In this document: positions 8,991-17,985 of the stretch, piece after piece | How positions within the stretch are numbered: position 1 is the stretch's first letter | Layout: every line of letters begins with the position of its first letter | From: an uncultured Bacteroidales bacterium | Lineage (GTDB): Bacteria; Bacteroidota; Bacteroidia; Bacteroidales; Porphyromonadaceae | Reading direction: 5' to 3' | DNA length: 64,000 nucleotides | Assembly (NCBI GenBank): GCA_947290775.1 | Contig: CAMYPM010000003.1 | Coordinates: forward strand, 1-64,000 | Program-made: the position numbers and the translations under genes | Notes under the pieces: generated by a model | Databases searched by the model: none | What the model was told of the DNA's origin: nothing | Seen by the model: only the letters and a program-made list of their open reading frames with translations

Positions 8991-9053
8991 TCTGTGAATG
9001 AGAAACGAAAAATAGTAATCATATAGTCATTTGGCTTATTACAAGAAGTTATC

Positions 9054-10910
9054 ATGAATGAAACTAAAGAGGTGAGACGCCAGGAAGAGGTCGTAATACG
9101 CTTCTCGGGCGACTCGGGTGACGGCATGCAGCTGACCGGAACTATCTTCTCTGAACTTTCTGCTGTATACGGCAATTCAATTGCCACTTTCCCTGATTAT
9201 CCGGCTGAGATACGTGCTCCGCAAGGAACTTTGGGAGGAGTGTCCGGTTTCCAAGTTCACATTGGTACTAATCCGGTATATACCCCGGGAGACTTTGCCG
9301 ATGTGCTCGTAGCCATGAATCCGGCAGCCCTTAAAGTGAATATCAACCACATTCGTAAGGACTCTCTGATCATTATAGACTCAGATTCTTTTCAGCAATC
9401 TGATTTGGAGAAGGCTCTTTTCAAAACATTAGATCCGATCAAAGAGTTGGGTTTGAATCCGGATCGTGTGCTCTCGGCTCCCATCTCTACGATGGTGAAG
9501 GATAGCGTAAAGGAACTAAAGCTTGACAATAAAGCTGCTCTTAGATGTAAGAATATGTTCTCACTCGGTATCGTGTGCTGGCTATTCGATCGTCCGTTAG
9601 AGCATGCTATTGATTTCATCAATCGCCGTTTTGCCAAGAAGGAACTTATTCGTCAGGCAAATATTAAGGCATTGAATGATGGCTACGACTACGCACACAA
9701 TACACACGCTTCTATCGGCACTACATACCATGTAGCTGGTCAACAGCAAGAGCCGGGCTTCTATATGGATATGAGTGGTAATAAGGCTACTGCATTAGGC
9801 TTTATTGCTGCTGCTGAAAAGTCCGGATTACAGCTTTTCTTGGGAAGTTATCCTATTACTCCTGCTACGGATATTTTGCATGAGCTCGCTAAGCATAAAT
9901 CACTGAATGTAATTACAGTACAGGCCGAGGATGAGATTAGTGGTATATGTACCGCAATCGGTGCTTCATTTGGTGGTAAGCTGGCTATTACCTCTACTTC
10001 GGGTCCCGGTTTGGCTCTTAAGAGTGAGGCACTTGGTCTCTGCGTGATGGCTGAATTGCCCTTAGTGCTTATTGATGTACAGCGTGGAGGTCCCTCTACC
10101 GGTATGCCTACAAAGAGTGAGCAGACCGACCTAATGCAAGCTTTATATGGTCGGAATGGTGAGTCTCCGTTAGTAGTGCTTTCTGCTAAGAGCACTGCCG
10201 ATTGCTTCCGCGCTGCTTACGATGCTGCTAAGATTGCGTTGGAGCATATGACTCCGGTTATTTTGCTTACTGATGCATTTACAGCTAATGGCTCTGTAGC
10301 ATGGAAGATACCCGAGTACGAAAAGTTCCCGGCTATCAAGCCTAACTATGTGAAGAATTATAAGGGTACCGAGCCTTGGAAGCCTTATTTCAGAGATGAG
10401 AAAACTTTAGTTCGCTATTGGGCTATCCCCGGTGATGAAGGCTTTCAGCATCGTTTAGGCGGTTTGGAAAAGGATAACTTGACCAGTGCGATAAGTACAA
10501 ATCCCGAAAATCACCAGTTGATGGTCGATAAGCGTCAACAGAAGATTCGCAACATCGCTGACTATATTGATCCGCTTGAGGTTGAAGGCGATAAGGATGC
10601 AGATCTGCTGGTTGTAGGATGGGGTGGTACTTATGGTCACCTTCACGAAGCTGTGGAGAGTATGCGTCTCAATGGAAAGAAGGTAGCCCATGCACACTTC
10701 CGCTTTATCAATCCGTTGCCTAAGAATACCGAAAAAGTACTTCGTAGTTATAAGAAGGTAGTTGTTGCAGAGCAGAATACAGGTCAGTTTGCTTCCTATT
10801 TAAGAGGATGCTTCTCCGGCTTCTCCCCGCTTCAGTACAATCGTGTAGAAGGACAGCCTTTTAATGTTGGTCTGTTGATAGAAGAATTTACCAAGATAAT
10901 GGAGGAATAA
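9054..10910 (+). CDS. korA: 2-oxoglutarate:ferredoxin oxidoreductase, fused gamma-alpha subunit
   Basis: The 618-residue protein fuses the gamma domain (about residues 10-190, starting VIRFSGDSGDGMQLTG) to the alpha domain (from about 215; FLGSYPITPATDIL, then AEDEISGICTAIGASFGGKLAITSTSGPGL). With KorB it oxidatively decarboxylates a 2-oxoacid, probably 2-oxoglutarate, passing electrons to ferredoxin and forming acyl-CoA; run in reverse it can carboxylate succinyl-CoA. The two genes are 2 bp apart, so they form one operon ending at a strong terminator. Family members act on several 2-oxoacids, so 2-oxoglutarate is likely but not proven. A structured leader precedes it. Confidence 0.9.
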   Translation: MNETKEVRRQEEVVIRFSGDSGDGMQLTGTIFSELSAVYGNSIATFPDYPAEIRAPQGTLGGVSGFQVHIGTNPVYTPGDFADVLVAMNPAALKVNINHIRKDSLIIIDSDSFQQSDLEKALFKTLDPIKELGLNPDRVLSAPISTMVKDSVKELKLDNKAALRCKNMFSLGIVCWLFDRPLEHAIDFINRRFAKKELIRQANIKALNDGYDYAHNTHASIGTTYHVAGQQQEPGFYMDMSGNKATALGFIAAAEKSGLQLFLGSYPITPATDILHELAKHKSLNVITVQAEDEISGICTAIGASFGGKLAITSTSGPGLALKSEALGLCVMAELPLVLIDVQRGGPSTGMPTKSEQTDLMQALYGRNGESPLVVLSAKSTADCFRAAYDAAKIALEHMTPVILLTDAFTANGSVAWKIPEYEKFPAIKPNYVKNYKGTEPWKPYFRDEKTLVRYWAIPGDEGFQHRLGGLEKDNLTSAISTNPENHQLMVDKRQQKIRNIADYIDPLEVEGDKDADLLVVGWGGTYGHLHEAVESMRLNGKKVAHAHFRFINPLPKNTEKVLRSYKKVVVAEQNTGQFASYLRGCFSGFSPLQYNRVEGQPFNVGLLIEEFTKIMEE

Positions 10911-10912
10911 TC

Positions 10913-11962
10913 ATGGCACCTGTAAATAAAGATATTAATACAACTGCTCCTACAGCAGTGGCATATACAGCAAAGGACTTCAAGAGTGACCAGTATGTAC
11001 GTTGGTGTCCCGGTTGTGGCGACCATGGTGTACTGATGGGTGTACAGAAGGCTATGGCTGAGTTGGGTATAGCTCCCCATCAAACCGCAGTGATCAGCGG
11101 TATTGGCTGTTCTTCGCGTTTGATCTATTATATGGGTACGTATGGTTTCCATACGATCCATGGCCGAGGCGCGGCTATTGCAACCGGGCTTAAGACAGCA
11201 AGACCTGACCTAAGTGTGTGGCTTGCTTCCGGTGACGGGGATAGTTTGGCAATCGGGGGTAATCACTTCATTCATGCCATTCGTCGTAATATAGACATCA
11301 ATATTGTACTCTTCAATAATCGTATCTACGGACTTACGAAAGGACAGTATTCGCCTACGTCACCTCGCGGTTTCGTTTCGAAGAGCTCGCCTTACGGTAC
11401 GGTTGAAGATCCGTTTAACCCTGCAGAGCTTACTTTGGGAGCACGCGGTCGCTTCTTCGCTCGCTCTTTCGATGTGGATATGCCTAATTTGGTCAACTGT
11501 TTGAAAGAGGGAGCCAAGCATAAGGGTGCTGCGGTAACGGAAGTCTTGGTTAACTGCGTAATCTTTAACGATGGTGCACATAAGTGGCTTTCTTCTAAAG
11601 AGGTACGTGCCGACAAGACTATTACTCTCGAACATGGTAAGCGCATGATATTTGGTAAGGACTTGAATCGTGGTCTTGTATTGGATGGTCTCAAACTGAA
11701 GGCTGTAACAATTGGTGAGGATGGCTATACTATGGATGATATCCTCATTCACGATGCGCATGAACAAGATCCTACGCTGCATACTATGCTTGCTATGATG
11801 GATGGTGAAACGCTTCCGGTAGCAATGGGAGTAATTCGTGATGTAGAAGCTCCTACGTATGACGAGGCTGTACATGCTCAGATAGAAGAACAACAAGCTA
11901 AGAATCCTACTCGCACTCTTCGCGAACTCTTTATGAAGAGTGATGTATGGGAGGTGAAGTAA
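10913..11962 (+). CDS. korB: 2-oxoglutarate:ferredoxin oxidoreductase, beta subunit
   Basis: This 349-residue partner of KorA binds thiamine diphosphate and a 4Fe-4S cluster. Visible motifs are WCPGCGDHGVL and GIGCSSRL (cluster cysteines near the N-terminus), HGRGAAIATGLK, and the TPP/magnesium motif GDGDSLAIGGNHFIHAIRRN followed by NNRIYGLTKGQYSPTS. Length is normal for KorB proteins that lack an extra ferredoxin domain. It begins 2 bp after korA. The N-terminal tail before residue 22 is low-complexity and threonine-rich. A hairpin with a T-run closes the operon. Confidence 0.92.
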   Translation: MAPVNKDINTTAPTAVAYTAKDFKSDQYVRWCPGCGDHGVLMGVQKAMAELGIAPHQTAVISGIGCSSRLIYYMGTYGFHTIHGRGAAIATGLKTARPDLSVWLASGDGDSLAIGGNHFIHAIRRNIDINIVLFNNRIYGLTKGQYSPTSPRGFVSKSSPYGTVEDPFNPAELTLGARGRFFARSFDVDMPNLVNCLKEGAKHKGAAVTEVLVNCVIFNDGAHKWLSSKEVRADKTITLEHGKRMIFGKDLNRGLVLDGLKLKAVTIGEDGYTMDDILIHDAHEQDPTLHTMLAMMDGETLPVAMGVIRDVEAPTYDEAVHAQIEEQQAKNPTRTLRELFMKSDVWEVK

Positions 11963-11994
11963 TCTCCTCCACTTAGCTGTATACTAGCAAAAAG

Positions 11995-12026
11995 GCCCTG
12001 CCACGTTAAGTGGGCAGGGCTTTTTT
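11995..12026 (+). terminator. korAB intrinsic terminator
   Basis: GCCCTGCC-AC, loop GTTAA, GTGGGCAGGGC makes a strong stem with one unpaired G, followed immediately by TTTTTT. It is 32 bp after the korB stop codon. Confidence 0.88.
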
Positions 12027-12204
12027 ATTAGAAGAATACAATGAGAGCATACAATTGAATGAATCCTTTGAATGCCTTTCTATAGGTAAGGAGACAGGAT
12101 TACACTATGTAAATTCTTAGTGGATTAGGAGACTTTTCTACACGAATTTGTCTTAAAAATGTGTATTTTGTTGCAATAACTGATTCTCATTTGCCGGAAA
12201 AAAC

Positions 12205-12212
12205 TATCTTTG
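12205..12212 (+). promoter_or_regulatory. Putative -7 box of the C10 protease gene
   Basis: TATCTTTG followed by CGGC matches TAnnTTTG about 84 bp before the start codon at 12296. The usual -33 TTTG is not at the expected distance (a TTTG lies only 11 bp upstream). Confidence 0.45.
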
Positions 12213-12295
12213 CGGCAGTTGAAAAGCAAATGGAGAGCTCTTAAAAGGGGGCTTTCTTTTTGACAAAAACGTATATGGAAATAATAGAAAGATAA

Positions 12296-14878
12296 ATGAG
12301 AAGAATCAAATTACATTTACTATCCGTGATTTCGCTTCTGTTTATGACCGCTATCATAGCAGAAGCAGCACCACGAACTGCCGGAGAGGCGAAGCGTCTT
12401 GCAGAGCAGTTCTTTACTGCACAGGCACTTTCCGTGCAAGGCAATATTCATTATGCTAATTCATGGGTTCTAACCTTAGAATCGGCACCTCGAGTAGACG
12501 GCACGCTCCTAAGAAATTCCTCTAATGACGATGCATGTTACTACTTTATATACAATCGCGGTGATCATGATGGCTTTGTAATTGTATCAGGCGACGATCG
12601 CCTCACTCCTTATATCGGTTATTCTACGACCGGCCATTTTTCGAGTGAGCACATGCCATCCAACTTAGCGGCTTTCATGGAGCACTGTCGCTTAGTGATT
12701 GCGAATCTACTCTCTGAGGGCAGCGATTATTCTTGTAGTGATTTGCACCCGGAGCCTCATCAAAATGGACTTCGCAGTAGTGTAGCACCGCTGCTCGGTG
12801 GAATCTTGTGGAATCAGAGTTATCCGTGGAATAATCAAACGCCTACTTATCAGGGCGAACATATGCCCGTCGGCTGTGTAGCTACTGCCTATACGCAGAT
12901 TATGCGTTATTATCGTTGGCCGGATCAAGGGGAAGGTAAATACTCTTACTACGACAAACAATCCCAAAATTACCTTTCTGTCGAATTCAATGTTAATTAC
13001 GATTGGGCTAATATGCCGGAGTCACTGCCTACTCCTCAGGCTGCTACATCTGCTCAAGAGAAAGCCCTCGCCACATTATCTTTTCATGCCGGTGTAGCGG
13101 TTGATATGGCTTACGCACCGGATGGAAGCGGTACTTACTCGCCCTATGTACTCAGAGCTTTGAAGGAGCATTTCCGCTACGACAAGGGGGTCGCAATGAA
13201 AAGACGAATCGACTTTACCCAGAGTACTTGGGAAGCTATGATCATGGCTGAGTTAGACGCAGGACGTCCTGTCTATTACTCCGGTTACGGACAAGGCGGG
13301 GGGCATGCTTTTGTTTGTGACGGCTATAATAGTGAAGGCCTTTTCCACTTCAATTGGGGATGGGCCGGTATGAGTAACGGCTACTTCAATCTCAATTTCT
13401 TAGTTCCTTCCGCAATGGGTATCGGAGGTGGTGCCGGTGGAGGATTTAGCATGGGGCAGGAAATTATTGTAGGCTTCAAGCCCGACCGCAACGGCTCTTC
13501 TAAAGAATACAACGACCCGCTGCTCTGCACCAATAAATCCGACATTCGTTTGTTGGGTGGCTCCGACATTTCCATTAGTGCAGAAGCTTCTGCTTTCCTT
13601 AGCGATAGCTATAAGTATAAAGGCAAAATAACGGTGGGTATTACCAAGGTCGCCTCGAGCGATACTATTTGGGTTGAAGATATTGCGATGGATGTGGAGT
13701 TCATCGATCTGTTTGATGAAATGCCCTTCAGTGTATCTAAGCATGCTTACGGACCTATGGATGAGGGTACCTATGAAGTGTTCCTCGGGCATTTGGCTAC
13801 TCGTCCCAATGGAGACAGGTATTGGCGTGCCAATTCTCAGTATCAATGGGGTACGGTAGGAAGTCAATTCTACACGATCAAAAAAGAGAATGGGAAATAC
13901 ACCGTGACGCATGAAAAGATGAAATCCCGCTTCAACTTGCAGACGGTAGACAGCTCCTTTGATTATAAAATTGTCCGTTATAGCGAAAGCTATATTTCCA
14001 TAGACCTTAAGAATACGGGTAGCAAGGAATTTCACGGTTTTCTCTATTTAGCCGGAATGGATGCCAATGGCAATCTGAACGGTATTGCGAATATGCTTCC
14101 TGCAATTGATGCGGGCAAGACGCAAACGATAAGATTCAACGTGCCCCGCTTCCCATTCAGTGATAATAGCTATTCCTTAGTCCTCTATTATGTTGATGAG
14201 CTAAATCAAATGCAGGTGATCAGGCTGCCTAAGTACACGATATCGGCTACCGATGATTATGCCAACGCTGTAATTATGGAGTCTGTGGATGAGGTATTAG
14301 TCTATGGCAAGAAGGAAAATGAACTCTCACCCATACGCTTTAAGAAGATCGGTCCGTGGCAAGATGATGATCAGTCCCTTTATCTTCGTTGGATACTGGT
14401 TAAAGTAAATGATCAGAGACAAGGATACGATTCGGGTTGGGAGCAAATAGGATTTACCGGTGGAGAAGTTGAGTTGAGTCTCAGTCCGGAATACTTTTAT
14501 CCACGTAAAGGGGAAATGCTTTTATTCAAAGCCTATCTCTATGATCCTTCCGCAGAAAAGGTGGTGGACATGATGGAGCGTAAAGAGCTTCTCGTAAGTG
14601 TGGTGGCTGACCTACCCAACGAGAATATAGTAGCACAGCAAGTTGAGGTTAAGCTATTCCCCAATCCTGCTGCTGTAGTAGCCAATTTGCAGGGTGTTAT
14701 GCCTCATTCCGAGGTAAGCCTGTATGATATGGAGGGACGCCTTGTACAGACGCTTTGGGCCGGTGCTGATGGTGCGCTTGGCATTTCACTGGCAGCTTTG
14801 CCTGAAGGACAGTATCTAGTAAGCTGTAAGGATATAGCTGGCCATTCGGTTGCAAAGCAATTATCGATTGCTCGCTGA
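12296..14878 (+). CDS. Secreted C10 (streptopain/PrtT-like) cysteine protease with T9SS sorting tail
   Basis: The 860-residue protein starts with a signal peptide (cleavage probably after residues 24-25). Residues about 25-145 form a propeptide of the streptopain-inhibitor type. The catalytic domain shows PVGCVATAYTQIMRYY (Cys194) and GGGHAFVCDGY (His337), followed by HFNWGWAG. Middle domains (about 420-780) are beta-rich and not recognised. The last roughly 75 residues (from KLFPNPAAVVANLQG; LYDMEGRLV; LPEGQYLVS) are a type A T9SS C-terminal domain, so the product should cross the outer membrane by the secretion system encoded next door and be anchored or released. PrtT of P. gingivalis is the closest family I can name. 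Substrates are unknown. Confidence 0.9.
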   Translation: MRRIKLHLLSVISLLFMTAIIAEAAPRTAGEAKRLAEQFFTAQALSVQGNIHYANSWVLTLESAPRVDGTLLRNSSNDDACYYFIYNRGDHDGFVIVSGDDRLTPYIGYSTTGHFSSEHMPSNLAAFMEHCRLVIANLLSEGSDYSCSDLHPEPHQNGLRSSVAPLLGGILWNQSYPWNNQTPTYQGEHMPVGCVATAYTQIMRYYRWPDQGEGKYSYYDKQSQNYLSVEFNVNYDWANMPESLPTPQAATSAQEKALATLSFHAGVAVDMAYAPDGSGTYSPYVLRALKEHFRYDKGVAMKRRIDFTQSTWEAMIMAELDAGRPVYYSGYGQGGGHAFVCDGYNSEGLFHFNWGWAGMSNGYFNLNFLVPSAMGIGGGAGGGFSMGQEIIVGFKPDRNGSSKEYNDPLLCTNKSDIRLLGGSDISISAEASAFLSDSYKYKGKITVGITKVASSDTIWVEDIAMDVEFIDLFDEMPFSVSKHAYGPMDEGTYEVFLGHLATRPNGDRYWRANSQYQWGTVGSQFYTIKKENGKYTVTHEKMKSRFNLQTVDSSFDYKIVRYSESYISIDLKNTGSKEFHGFLYLAGMDANGNLNGIANMLPAIDAGKTQTIRFNVPRFPFSDNSYSLVLYYVDELNQMQVIRLPKYTISATDDYANAVIMESVDEVLVYGKKENELSPIRFKKIGPWQDDDQSLYLRWILVKVNDQRQGYDSGWEQIGFTGGEVELSLSPEYFYPRKGEMLLFKAYLYDPSAEKVVDMMERKELLVSVVADLPNENIVAQQVEVKLFPNPAAVVANLQGVMPHSEVSLYDMEGRLVQTLWAGADGALGISLAALPEGQYLVSCKDIAGHSVAKQLSIAR

Positions 14879-14904
14879 TAGTCTTTTAGATTTTCCTATA
14901 CTGA

Positions 14905-14942
14905 AATGCTGCTTTCCCTATGTGGAAGGCAGCATTTTTTTC
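14905..14942 (+). terminator. Intrinsic terminator of the C10 protease gene
   Basis: AATGCTGCTTTCC (14905-14917) pairs with GGAAGGCAGCATT (14924-14936) with one G-T wobble and a 6-nt loop, then runs into a T-tract to about 14941. Confidence 0.85.
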
Positions 14943-15000
14943 GCTACAAGTGGGTGGAAAAGTGGCGAAGGATCAGATTTTTCTTCCCATCTAATTAGAG

Positions 15001-15088
15001 AAAAGGCTATAGGGTTTCCATAAAAAGGCTATAGGGTATTTCGAAAAAGGCTATAGGGTTTTCATAAAAAACCTATAGCCTTTTGTGC
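15001..15088 (+). repeat. 22-bp-period array A (GGCTATAG core, last unit inverted)
   Basis: Four units start at 15001, 15023, 15045 and 15067. The first three read AAAAGGCTATAGGGT plus a variable tail. The fourth reads AAAAACCTATAGCCTTTT, the reverse complement of the core, yet keeps the exact 22-bp phase because CTATAG is itself palindromic (15007, 15029, 15051, 15073). The array lies between the C10 protease terminator and porP. Confidence 0.9.
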
Positions 15089-15412
15089 GTTTTATTGCGA
15101 TAAAAAAATGAATAGTTGGCAAGAAAACAACGAAAAAGTGGCTACAAGTGCGCAGTAAGCAAGGAACAAAGGGGGAAAAAGTCTGTACCGGAGGACGCAA
15201 AGTAGCGACGAAGCAGAAGGAAAGTAGGGGAGTGTGCGTGCAACTGCCGGTGAAGCAGTGGGCGGTTCGTTAAAGAATATCGGAATTAATTGAACTAATC
15301 AGAAAATATTGGCTCTCTTCTGACAAGTTCCGGCAGGGAAGGGATTGGCGCTAAGGGGGAGTCTTCACTGCGCCCATTCTTTACTGCTGATACTTATTCA
15401 CACCTTTACGGA

Positions 15413-16438
15413 ATGCTCTGCAGGCTTTTTGTGGCGTTTGATATAATAAATGAGCTGTTATTACGTTATGCTTACGTGAAGTTATATGGTATCATAAGGC
15501 AATTCCTTTTGTGGATGCTCGGCTCACTTTTCTTCCTTCCGGCTCTTCAAGCACAGGAGGAGGCGGTGCTGAGTAACTGGTACGTATTACCTGCATACTA
15601 TAATTCCGCAGCTGCAGGGAGCAGTGATATGCTCACTACGGGTGCTTTTTATCGACAGCAATGGATAGGAGTATCGGGTGCGCCCGGATATTATGGACTT
15701 TCGGTCTCTGCACCAATTACTATTGCCCAGCGGACTCATGGTGTGGGTATTTTGTTATCCGGAAGTAAAAGAGGCTTGTTTACGTCAACCGAGTTAATGG
15801 GGCAGTATGCCTTTCGATTCAAACTCTGGAAAGGAGTACTGGGAATAGGACTTGAGGCAGGTCTATACAATTTATCCTTTGATGGTACAAAAATAGAGAT
15901 ACCGGAAGGGGAGGGGCTTTCGCCCAATGATCCGGGGCTGCCCACTCAGCGCGTATCCGGGCGTTCTTTTGATTTGGGTACAGGGGTGTATTATGTACGC
16001 AAGAATCTTTTTGTCGGCTTTGCAGCAAAGCATTTGATTGGTTCAAAAGTTACCTTTGATGGAAACTTTTACCATCGGCTGGTGCGAACATATAGTTTGG
16101 CAGCCGGATACAATATAAAACGACATGGTTCGTTATTCAGTTGGCAACCGTCTGTGATCGCCTTAACGGATTGGCAGGTCTATACCATTGATTTGAATGT
16201 GCAGATGGCATATAATGATCGATGGTTCGCTGCTGTATCGTTTCGGCCGGTTGAAGCAGCCGGATTTGCGGTAGGAATGAAGTGGGGTCAGTTTCGCATA
16301 CAGTATGGGTTTATGATGCCTATAAGTGCTTTGGCACGTAATACGTGGGGCAGTCACGAACTAATGGTAAGCTACTCCATGCCCCTTATGCCTGCCAAGG
16401 ATAAGGGATTGCGTGTAGTTAGTGCACGCCTTTTGTAA
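15413..16438 (+). CDS. porP: T9SS outer-membrane protein PorP (PorP/SprF family)
   Basis: This 341-residue beta-barrel protein belongs to the PorP/SprF family, outer-membrane components of the type IX secretion system that bind the PorK-PorN ring complex. It has a signal peptide ending ALQAQ, then the family hallmark SNWYVLPAYYNSAAAG, repeated aromatic beta strands, and a C-terminal strand ending in SYSMPL. The ATG at 15413 gives a long N-terminus; an in-frame GTG at 15476 would give a compact signal peptide (KLYGIIRQFLLWMLGSLFFL) and may be the true start. It is the first gene of a porPKLMN operon, the same order as in Porphyromonas gingivalis. Confidence 0.9.
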   Translation: MLCRLFVAFDIINELLLRYAYVKLYGIIRQFLLWMLGSLFFLPALQAQEEAVLSNWYVLPAYYNSAAAGSSDMLTTGAFYRQQWIGVSGAPGYYGLSVSAPITIAQRTHGVGILLSGSKRGLFTSTELMGQYAFRFKLWKGVLGIGLEAGLYNLSFDGTKIEIPEGEGLSPNDPGLPTQRVSGRSFDLGTGVYYVRKNLFVGFAAKHLIGSKVTFDGNFYHRLVRTYSLAAGYNIKRHGSLFSWQPSVIALTDWQVYTIDLNVQMAYNDRWFAAVSFRPVEAAGFAVGMKWGQFRIQYGFMMPISALARNTWGSHELMVSYSMPLMPAKDKGLRVVSARLL

Positions 16439-16443
16439 CTTTG
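16436..16443 (+). promoter_or_regulatory. Possible internal promoter before porK
   Basis: TAACTTTG overlapping the porP stop codon matches TAnnTTTG and is 30 bp before the preferred porK start at 16473. It could allow porKLMN to be made independently of porP. The box could also be fortuitous. Confidence 0.35.
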
Positions 16444-16472
16444 CAAGAAAGAAGAAAAGAAAAGAGCGATAT

Positions 16473-17951
16473 ATGATAGAAAGAAGAGAGTGCGGTATCT
16501 TGTTTGGATTGCTGATGATGCTACTCCTGAGTGGTTGTGCTTCATCGCGTCGTGGGGGTGTAGGTGGTGAACTGGTAGGAGCTCCCCTTGCTGCATGGAA
16601 AGAGCCGCAGCCATTAGGTATGGTACTTATTCCGAGAGGAAGTATTGTGTTGGGACATTCGGAGAGCGATTCTGTTTGGGGAATGCAAAAAGACTCAAGA
16701 GCTATTTCGGTAGATGCTTTTTGGATGGATCAGTATGAAATAACCAATGCACAGTACCGTCAGTTTGTCTATTATGTGCGTGATTCTATTATTCGAGAGC
16801 GCTTAGCAGATCCGGCTTTTGGCGGCAATCCCGATTATAAGATAACGACAGACCGCTACGGAGATCCTTTGGAGGTGCCCTATTTGGATTGGTCTCGTCC
16901 CCTACCGAATGAACGGAGGGCTTTTGATGAGGAATTGGCGGCTATGAATAGTGTTTATTATACTAATCCGGTTACACGAGAAAAAAAATTAGATCCTAAC
17001 CAGATGCTGTATAAGTATACTCGCTATGATTATCACGCAGCCGCTCTCTATTCTGATGCTTTGCTGCGGCTTCGCATGCCTCATGCAGCGGATTATAATG
17101 CGCAAGAAGATGCCTCCCTTCCTATGATCTCTAAGGATACCGCTTATATAGATGATAGTGGAATCGTTATGAGAGAGACGATTACGCGCAGGTTGAGTAG
17201 TGAATATGACTTTCTTAATACGTATATAGTGCCGATATATCCCGATGAATCTTGTTGGGTAAATGACTTCCCCAATGCTCACAATGAGCAATATACGCAT
17301 CAATATTTCAATCATCCCGGATACGATAATTATCCCGTTGTAGGTGTATCTTGGGAGCAAGCGGAGGCTTTTTGTGCTTGGCGCTCCTCTTTCTATATGA
17401 AAGGTATTGATGCTCCGGAGGGTACAGTCATTGAGTCCTTCCGACTACCAACTGAAGCAGAATGGGAATATGCTGCTAGGGCAGGAGACAGCAATCGAAG
17501 GTACCCTTGGTCAGCCGCTGATACACAGCGCGATAATGGGTGCTACAATGGTAATTTTAAGCCTGACGATGGTAATTATACTCCGGATGGTTATCTGATT
17601 ACCTCTCAAGTAGGCTCCTATATGCCCAATGATTTTGGTGTCTATGATATGGCAGGGAATGTATCGGAGTGGACCAGTACCACCTATTCCGCTTCTGCTT
17701 ATAAAGAGGTAGACGATATCAATCCTGAGCTTCGTTACTATGCAGAGGTAGATGATCCGGTGACCTTTAAACAAAAAGTGATACGCGGAGGATCGTGGAA
17801 AGATGTAGCTCGCTTTATTCAGTCGGCTACCAGAAATAAGGAAATACAAGATAAACAGCGGTCTTATATAGGCTTTAGATGTGTGCGCAGTGCCATTTCT
17901 TTCCGACCTGCCGATATGAAAGCCGTGAAAAAATCCAAGAAGAAGAAATAA
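16473..17951 (+). CDS. porK: T9SS lipoprotein PorK (GldK family)
   Basis: PorK is the outer-membrane lipoprotein that forms the large periplasmic ring with PorN. From the ATG at 16473 the protein has 492 residues, a lipoprotein signal peptide with lipobox LLSGC (Cys22), and a domain of the formylglycine-generating-enzyme/sulfatase-modifying fold: FWMDQYEITNAQYRQFV, FRLPTEAEWEYAARAG, GVYDMAGNVSEWTS and VIRGGSWKD with IGFRCVRS. In this branch the fold is structural. A frame continues upstream to 16422 but would place 17 charged residues before the signal peptide, so I reject that start. It lies 34 bp after porP. Confidence 0.94.
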   Translation: MIERRECGILFGLLMMLLLSGCASSRRGGVGGELVGAPLAAWKEPQPLGMVLIPRGSIVLGHSESDSVWGMQKDSRAISVDAFWMDQYEITNAQYRQFVYYVRDSIIRERLADPAFGGNPDYKITTDRYGDPLEVPYLDWSRPLPNERRAFDEELAAMNSVYYTNPVTREKKLDPNQMLYKYTRYDYHAAALYSDALLRLRMPHAADYNAQEDASLPMISKDTAYIDDSGIVMRETITRRLSSEYDFLNTYIVPIYPDESCWVNDFPNAHNEQYTHQYFNHPGYDNYPVVGVSWEQAEAFCAWRSSFYMKGIDAPEGTVIESFRLPTEAEWEYAARAGDSNRRYPWSAADTQRDNGCYNGNFKPDDGNYTPDGYLITSQVGSYMPNDFGVYDMAGNVSEWTSTTYSASAYKEVDDINPELRYYAEVDDPVTFKQKVIRGGSWKDVARFIQSATRNKEIQDKQRSYIGFRCVRSAISFRPADMKAVKKSKKKK

Positions 17952-17985
17952 GAAGTGGATTCTATTAGGTTAGAGTAGACAAAAA

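Larger units (their letters stand above)
11963..12295. other. Intergenic region korB to C10 protease
   Basis: The 333-bp gap contains the korAB terminator (11995-12026), a featureless AT-rich stretch, and the putative promoter of the protease (-7 box TATCTTTG at 12205-12212). The leader after the promoter (12233-12290) resembles that of the lipoprotein gene at 33378. No additional gene is evident. Confidence 0.6.
14879..15412. other. Intergenic region between the protease and porP
   Basis: This 534-bp gap contains the protease terminator, the 22-bp-period array at 15001-15088, and about 320 bp of purine-rich sequence (15089-15412) in which I see no gene. The promoter of the por operon should lie here, but no exact TAnnTTTG box was found; CACCTTTAC at about 15402-15410 is the nearest resemblance. 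Confidence 0.55.

Noticed and set aside
11360..11896. 178-codon minus-strand frame opposite korB
   Set aside because: It is fully antisense to a well-conserved gene and shows no domain; long shadow frames are common opposite coding sequence.
13400..14035. 211-codon minus-strand frame opposite the C10 protease gene
   Set aside because: Antisense shadow of the protease gene with no recognisable features.
15001..15088. CRISPR array
   Set aside because: Units repeat every 22 bp with only about 7-10 variable bases between cores; there are no 30-bp spacers, no cas genes, and the cores are palindromic AT-rich motifs.
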